Source: JAZDJJ01 sp043804035
GTDB lineage: Bacteria > Bacteroidota > Bacteroidia > Palsa-948
Assembly: GCA_043804035.1 (NCBI GenBank)
Contig: JAZDJJ010000036.1
Coordinates: 1 to 9,752 of the forward strand
Direction of reading: 5' to 3'
DNA: 9,752 nt
A program made the position numbers and the translations under genes. Shown here piece after piece: positions 7,556 through 9,752 of this stretch. Under the pieces are notes generated by a model that did no database searches, had not been told where the DNA came from, and saw nothing but the letters and a program-made list of their open reading frames with translations. Each line of letters starts with the position of its first letter. Position 1 is the stretch's first letter.

Positions 7556-8980
7556 ATGCAAAATAAATCTTTACAAATCATAAAGCATATTGTTGTTGAT
7601 ATTTTTACGGCTGCTCTTGCATGGGGCGCATTTTATATTTTCCGGAAAATATATATTGAAAGTGTAAAATTCGGAGTATCGGTTCCTTTTGAGTTTGGAA
7701 CAAAGTTTTATGCAGGATTGTTATTTGTTTCCATTTTTTGGTTTATCTTATATGCTTCAACCGGTGCATACAAAGATGTTTTCAGAAAGTCGCGACTAAA
7801 AGAATTAGGACAAACATTCTTCATTTCGTTTATTGGTGTTATTATTTTGTTCTTCATGTTGATATTAGATGACGAAGTAATTACTTACAAAACTTATTAC
7901 CAGTCATTTCTTGCTATACTAGGACTGCATTTTTCATTCACATTTATTGCCCGCTATATTTTAGTCAGCAGTACAGTTTATAAAGTTCACAATCGGATTA
8001 TTGGATTTAACACATTGTTGGTTGGAAGTAATGAATCTGCATGGAAGATATTTCATGAAATAGAATCGCAAAAGAAATCTTCAGGCAATCGCTTTGTGGG
8101 ATTTGTAATGGTGGATGAGAAGAACGGCTATTCTCATTACCTGCAGGATAAATTGCAATGCCTCGGGAATATTAATAATATCAAAAAAAATATTGCTGAA
8201 AAAAAAGTTGAAGAGGTTATTATTGCTATTGAATCATCGGAACATAAAAATTTAGGAATAATCATCAGCGAATTAGAAGATACTGATGTTGCCATTAAAA
8301 TTATTCCGGATATATATGATATTCTTTCCGGACAAGTAAAGATGACCAATGTACTTGGAACACCGCTCATCGAAATTTCGCATGCTATTATGCCGGTGTG
8401 GCAACAAACATTTAAACGTGTTTTTGACATAATCATTTCTTTGTTTTCTTTAATTCTGCTTTCGCCTGTTTATCTGCTCATTGCTTTATGGGTAAAGATT
8501 GATTCCAAAGGAAATATTATTTACAGTCATGAACGTATCGGCATACACGGTAAGCCGTTTTGGATTTATAAATTCCGCACTATGTATTTTGGTGCAGAAA
8601 AAAATGGACCGCAATTGTCCAGCGAAAATGATACGCGGATTACACGAATTGGTAAAATATTAAGAAAAATTCGTCTTGACGAGATACCCCAATTTTTCAA
8701 TGTGTTGAAAGGAGATATGTCAATAGTTGGACCACGTCCCGAACGACAATTTTATATTGACCAGATTGTAAAAAAAGATCCTCATTACAAGCATCTGCTA
8801 AAAGTCAGACCCGGAATTACTTCGTGGGGGCAAGTGAAATATGGTTATGCGGAAAATGTGGATCAAATGATACAGCGATTGAAATACGATATTATATATA
8901 TTGAAAATATGTCGTTGGCGCTTGATTTCAAAATTCTGATATATACAGTAATGATTATTCTACAGAGAAGAGGTAAGTAG
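7556..8980 (+). CDS. Polyprenyl-phosphate glycosylphosphotransferase (WcaJ/WbaP type)
   Basis: Inner-membrane enzyme that moves a sugar-1-phosphate from a nucleotide sugar to undecaprenyl phosphate, the first step in assembling an exopolysaccharide or O-antigen unit. The 474-residue length is normal for the long form. Four N-terminal membrane segments (about 11-29, 52-68, 88-104, 117-136) are followed by a Rossmann-like domain (about 150-270). The catalytic part starts with K-R-V-F-D (287-291) and a hydrophobic re-entrant helix (292-312), then E-R-I-G-x-x-G-K (326-333), Y-K-F-R-T-M (338-343), the catalytic D375-E376 pair in R-L-D-E-I-P-Q, G-D-M-S-I-V-G-P-R-P-E (386-396) and R-P-G-I-T-S-W-G-Q-V (418-427). 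The sugar cannot be predicted. No other glycosyltransferase is in the window, so it may be an orphan initiator or the edge of a locus. Confidence 0.92.
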   Translation: MQNKSLQIIKHIVVDIFTAALAWGAFYIFRKIYIESVKFGVSVPFEFGTKFYAGLLFVSIFWFILYASTGAYKDVFRKSRLKELGQTFFISFIGVIILFFMLILDDEVITYKTYYQSFLAILGLHFSFTFIARYILVSSTVYKVHNRIIGFNTLLVGSNESAWKIFHEIESQKKSSGNRFVGFVMVDEKNGYSHYLQDKLQCLGNINNIKKNIAEKKVEEVIIAIESSEHKNLGIIISELEDTDVAIKIIPDIYDILSGQVKMTNVLGTPLIEISHAIMPVWQQTFKRVFDIIISLFSLILLSPVYLLIALWVKIDSKGNIIYSHERIGIHGKPFWIYKFRTMYFGAEKNGPQLSSENDTRITRIGKILRKIRLDEIPQFFNVLKGDMSIVGPRPERQFYIDQIVKKDPHYKHLLKVRPGITSWGQVKYGYAENVDQMIQRLKYDIIYIENMSLALDFKILIYTVMIILQRRGK

Positions 8981-9065
8981 AAGAAACTTGGAAATATCTT
9001 TCTGTTGGGTATATTTTCTCTACGATTCTTTATATCTTCACATCTGTTGTTACGTAAACGGAATA

Positions 9066-9102
9066 CGTCATCGCGAATGAAGTGTAACATGTTGCAATGA
9101 CG
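9066..9102. repeat. Degenerate short copy of the palindromic repeat
   Basis: CGTCATCGCGA (9066-9076) and TTGCAATGACG (9092-9102) are imperfect inverted arms closely matching the outer arms of the element at 23-139. The inner arms are missing and the loop is only 15 bases. Sequence after the right arm also resembles that after the other copy. Confidence 0.65.
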
Positions 9103-9143
9103 AGACCAATTTTCCGAACTACTCCATAGCGAATTTCCAAATC

Positions 9144-9240
9144 AAATATTTTTTTAAAGACAGCCAACCTTTTAGTAAAAATTTACGTCTTTATAAATGC
9201 AAGTACCTTTTTTAGCAAATATCTCTTTAAAAAAATATTT
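9144..9240. repeat. Perfect 17-bp inverted repeat with 63-bp spacer
   Basis: The left arm (9144-9160, AAATA, seven T, AAAGA) is the exact reverse complement of the right arm (9224-9240). A smaller inverted pair GTAAA/TTTAC (9175-9179 with 9182-9186) lies in the spacer. The arms are AT-rich, but the interrupted homopolymer makes a 17-of-17 match more than simple composition. The right arm overlaps the start of the 49-bp tandem repeat. It has no coding capacity. Confidence 0.6.
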
Positions 9241-9270
9241 TGCAATTTATAAAATAAAGTATTATCATTG
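9239..9270 (+). promoter_or_regulatory. Candidate promoter in the first 49-bp copy
   Basis: TTTG at 9239-9242 and TATCATTG at 9263-9270 are 20 bases apart. This fits the Bacteroidota TTTG plus TAnnTTTG arrangement with one mismatch in the -7 box. It would give a leader of about 150 bases for the carboxypeptidase gene. Confidence 0.4.
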
Positions 9271-9287
9271 TATCGTCAAAAAAAATA

Positions 9288-9319
9288 TTTGCAATTTATA
9301 AAATAAAGTATTATCATTG
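9288..9319 (+). promoter_or_regulatory. Candidate promoter in the second 49-bp copy
   Basis: The same pair recurs: TTTG at 9288-9291 and TATCATTG at 9312-9319, again with 20 bases between. If active it would start transcription near 9326, about 100 bases before the ATG at 9428. Confidence 0.4.
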
Positions 9320-9326
9320 TATCGTC

Positions 9327-9349
9327 AAAAAAAGTTCGCCTTTTGCGAA
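9327..9349 (-). terminator. Small hairpin with T-tract on the minus strand
   Basis: TTCGC (9335-9339) pairs with GCGAA (9345-9349) around a 5-base loop. Read on the minus strand, the hairpin is followed by C and then seven T (9333-9327), the layout of a short intrinsic terminator for leftward transcription. On the plus strand it is just a small leader hairpin with no U-tract. The 5-bp stem makes this weak. Confidence 0.3.
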
Positions 9350-9375
9350 TGAAAATTTAACAATTAACTCTTCCT

Positions 9376-9403
9376 ATTAACAATTAACAATTAACAATTA
9401 ACA
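9376..9403. repeat. Four tandem copies of heptamer ATTAACA
   Basis: Four exact 7-base units run from 9376 to 9403 and a partial unit follows. A related ATTTAACAATTAAC sequence lies just upstream (near 9354-9368). The array ends 12 bases before the ribosome binding site. Short tandem repeats of this kind vary in number by slippage. Confidence 0.85.
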
Positions 9404-9415
9404 ATTTTTAAAACC

Positions 9416-9422
9416 AAGGAGG
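9416..9422 (+). promoter_or_regulatory. Strong Shine-Dalgarno sequence for the carboxypeptidase gene
   Basis: AAGGAGG sits five bases before the ATG at 9428. It fixes this start and stands out because no other gene in the window has a comparable site. Confidence 0.8.
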
Positions 9423-9427
9423 CATCT

Positions 9428-9752
9428 ATGAAAAAAATTATTACGTCTGTAAAGGCAATTAGTAAACAGTGGGTTATTACCATCTGTTGTTTTTTTATTT
9501 ATGGCTATTTACATGCCGACAAGTATACTGATTTGTGTGCGTATCTTGCTACTGTGGTTGCTCAACACGGCAATATAGTACATTTAGATACTATTGGGAA
9601 AAGCGTACAAGGAAGAAATATTTTGGCTATCAAAATTAGTGATAATCCTGCGATAGATGAGAATGAACCCGAACTTCTTATAGAAGGCGCTACTCATGGT
9701 GGCGAACTTAAAGGGCATGAACTTATATCTCCATATTTTATAGATTATCTAA
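9428..9752 (+). CDS. Secreted M14-type zinc carboxypeptidase, N-terminal part
   Basis: The reading frame is open for 108 codons and runs off the window. The N-terminus (M-K-K-I-I, then a hydrophobic stretch at 16-28 ending L-H-A) fits a signal peptide cleaved near residue 30. Residues 57-73 (G-K-S-V-Q-G-R-N-I-L-A-I-K-I-S-D-N) match the M14 segment that normally reads S-x-x-G-R-x-I-x-x-x-x-I. E-G-A-T-H-G-G-E-L-K-G (86-96) contains H90-x-x-E93, the first two zinc ligands of the family. The third ligand and the catalytic Glu would lie beyond the window, so activity cannot be judged. The product is probably extracellular or periplasmic and cuts C-terminal residues from peptides. Bacteroidota members often carry extra C-terminal domains, which cannot be checked here. 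The upstream region carries two possible promoters and a heptamer array. Confidence 0.85.
   Translation, partial: MKKIITSVKAISKQWVITICCFFIYGYLHADKYTDLCAYLATVVAQHGNIVHLDTIGKSVQGRNILAIKISDNPAIDENEPELLIEGATHGGELKGHELISPYFIDYL

Larger units (their letters stand above)
9229..9326. repeat. Tandem duplication of a 49-bp unit
   Basis: Two adjacent 49-base copies (9229-9277 and 9278-9326) are identical except in the A/T run at their starts, where one copy has seven A then four T before GCAAT and the other has eight A then three T. The near identity points to a recent duplication. Each copy carries a promoter-like motif. Confidence 0.85.
8981..9427. other. Structured intergenic region upstream of the carboxypeptidase gene
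   Basis: No coding sequence is supported. In order it holds about 85 bases of AT-rich sequence, a degenerate palindromic repeat copy (9066-9102), a perfect 17-bp inverted repeat (9144-9160 with 9224-9240), a tandem 49-bp duplication (9229-9326), a short hairpin (9335-9349), a heptamer repeat (9376-9403) and a strong ribosome binding site (9416-9422). No clear intrinsic terminator follows the glycosylphosphotransferase stop codon. Confidence 0.8.

Noticed and set aside
8981..9065. Intrinsic terminator after the glycosylphosphotransferase gene
   Set aside because: I looked for a GC-rich hairpin followed by a T-run and found none convincing.
8863..9090. Minus-strand open frame of 75 codons over the end of the glycosylphosphotransferase and the adjacent intergenic region
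   Set aside because: It overlaps the conserved 3' end of a clear gene and runs into palindromic repeat DNA. The product has no domain or signal features.
9229..9326. Possible CRISPR array
   Set aside because: The two units are directly adjacent without spacers, are too long and AT-rich, and no cas gene is present.

Overview
The window looks like a chromosomal piece from a low-GC member of the Bacteroidota. The evidence is an outer-membrane protein with a CarboxypepD_reg-like domain followed by a DUF5686-type region, a lipoprotein whose lipobox cysteine is followed by N-K-E-E, start codons that mostly lack a Shine-Dalgarno sequence, and intergenic boxes that fit the Bacteroidota promoter form TAnnTTTG. 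I cannot name a genus. The content is mostly conserved housekeeping and envelope genes. I see no defence system, prophage, transposase, rRNA, tRNA or CRISPR array.

Layout: 1-359 is non-coding and dominated by a nested palindromic interspersed repeat. From 5597 down to 360 five genes lie on the minus strand. In order of transcription they are pcm (protein-L-isoaspartate methyltransferase, GTG start), pdxH (pyridoxamine 5'-phosphate oxidase), a large DUF5686-type outer-membrane protein, lptB (ATPase of the lipopolysaccharide export ABC transporter), and a small lysine-rich exported protein of unknown function. The first three are tightly spaced (30 and 10 bp) and could share a transcript.

A 40-bp divergent intergenic region (5598-5637) separates them from a plus-strand group: a Gfo/Idh/MocA-type NAD(P)-dependent oxidoreductase, a lipoprotein joined to it by an ATGA overlap, and, after 101 bp, a polyprenyl-phosphate glycosylphosphotransferase of the WcaJ/WbaP type. 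This group plausibly works on sugar-nucleotide or surface-glycan synthesis. LptB and the outer-membrane protein on the other strand also serve the envelope.

The 447-bp region 8981-9427 is the most structured non-coding DNA. It holds a degenerate second copy of the palindromic repeat, a perfect 17-bp inverted repeat with a 63-bp spacer, a tandem 49-bp duplication in which each copy carries a promoter-like motif, a small hairpin, four copies of a 7-bp repeat, and a near-perfect Shine-Dalgarno sequence. It leads into the 5' end of a secreted M14-type zinc carboxypeptidase that is cut off by the window edge. No new biological system can be claimed. The best leads are this leader region and the back-to-back promoter boxes in the divergent intergenic region.
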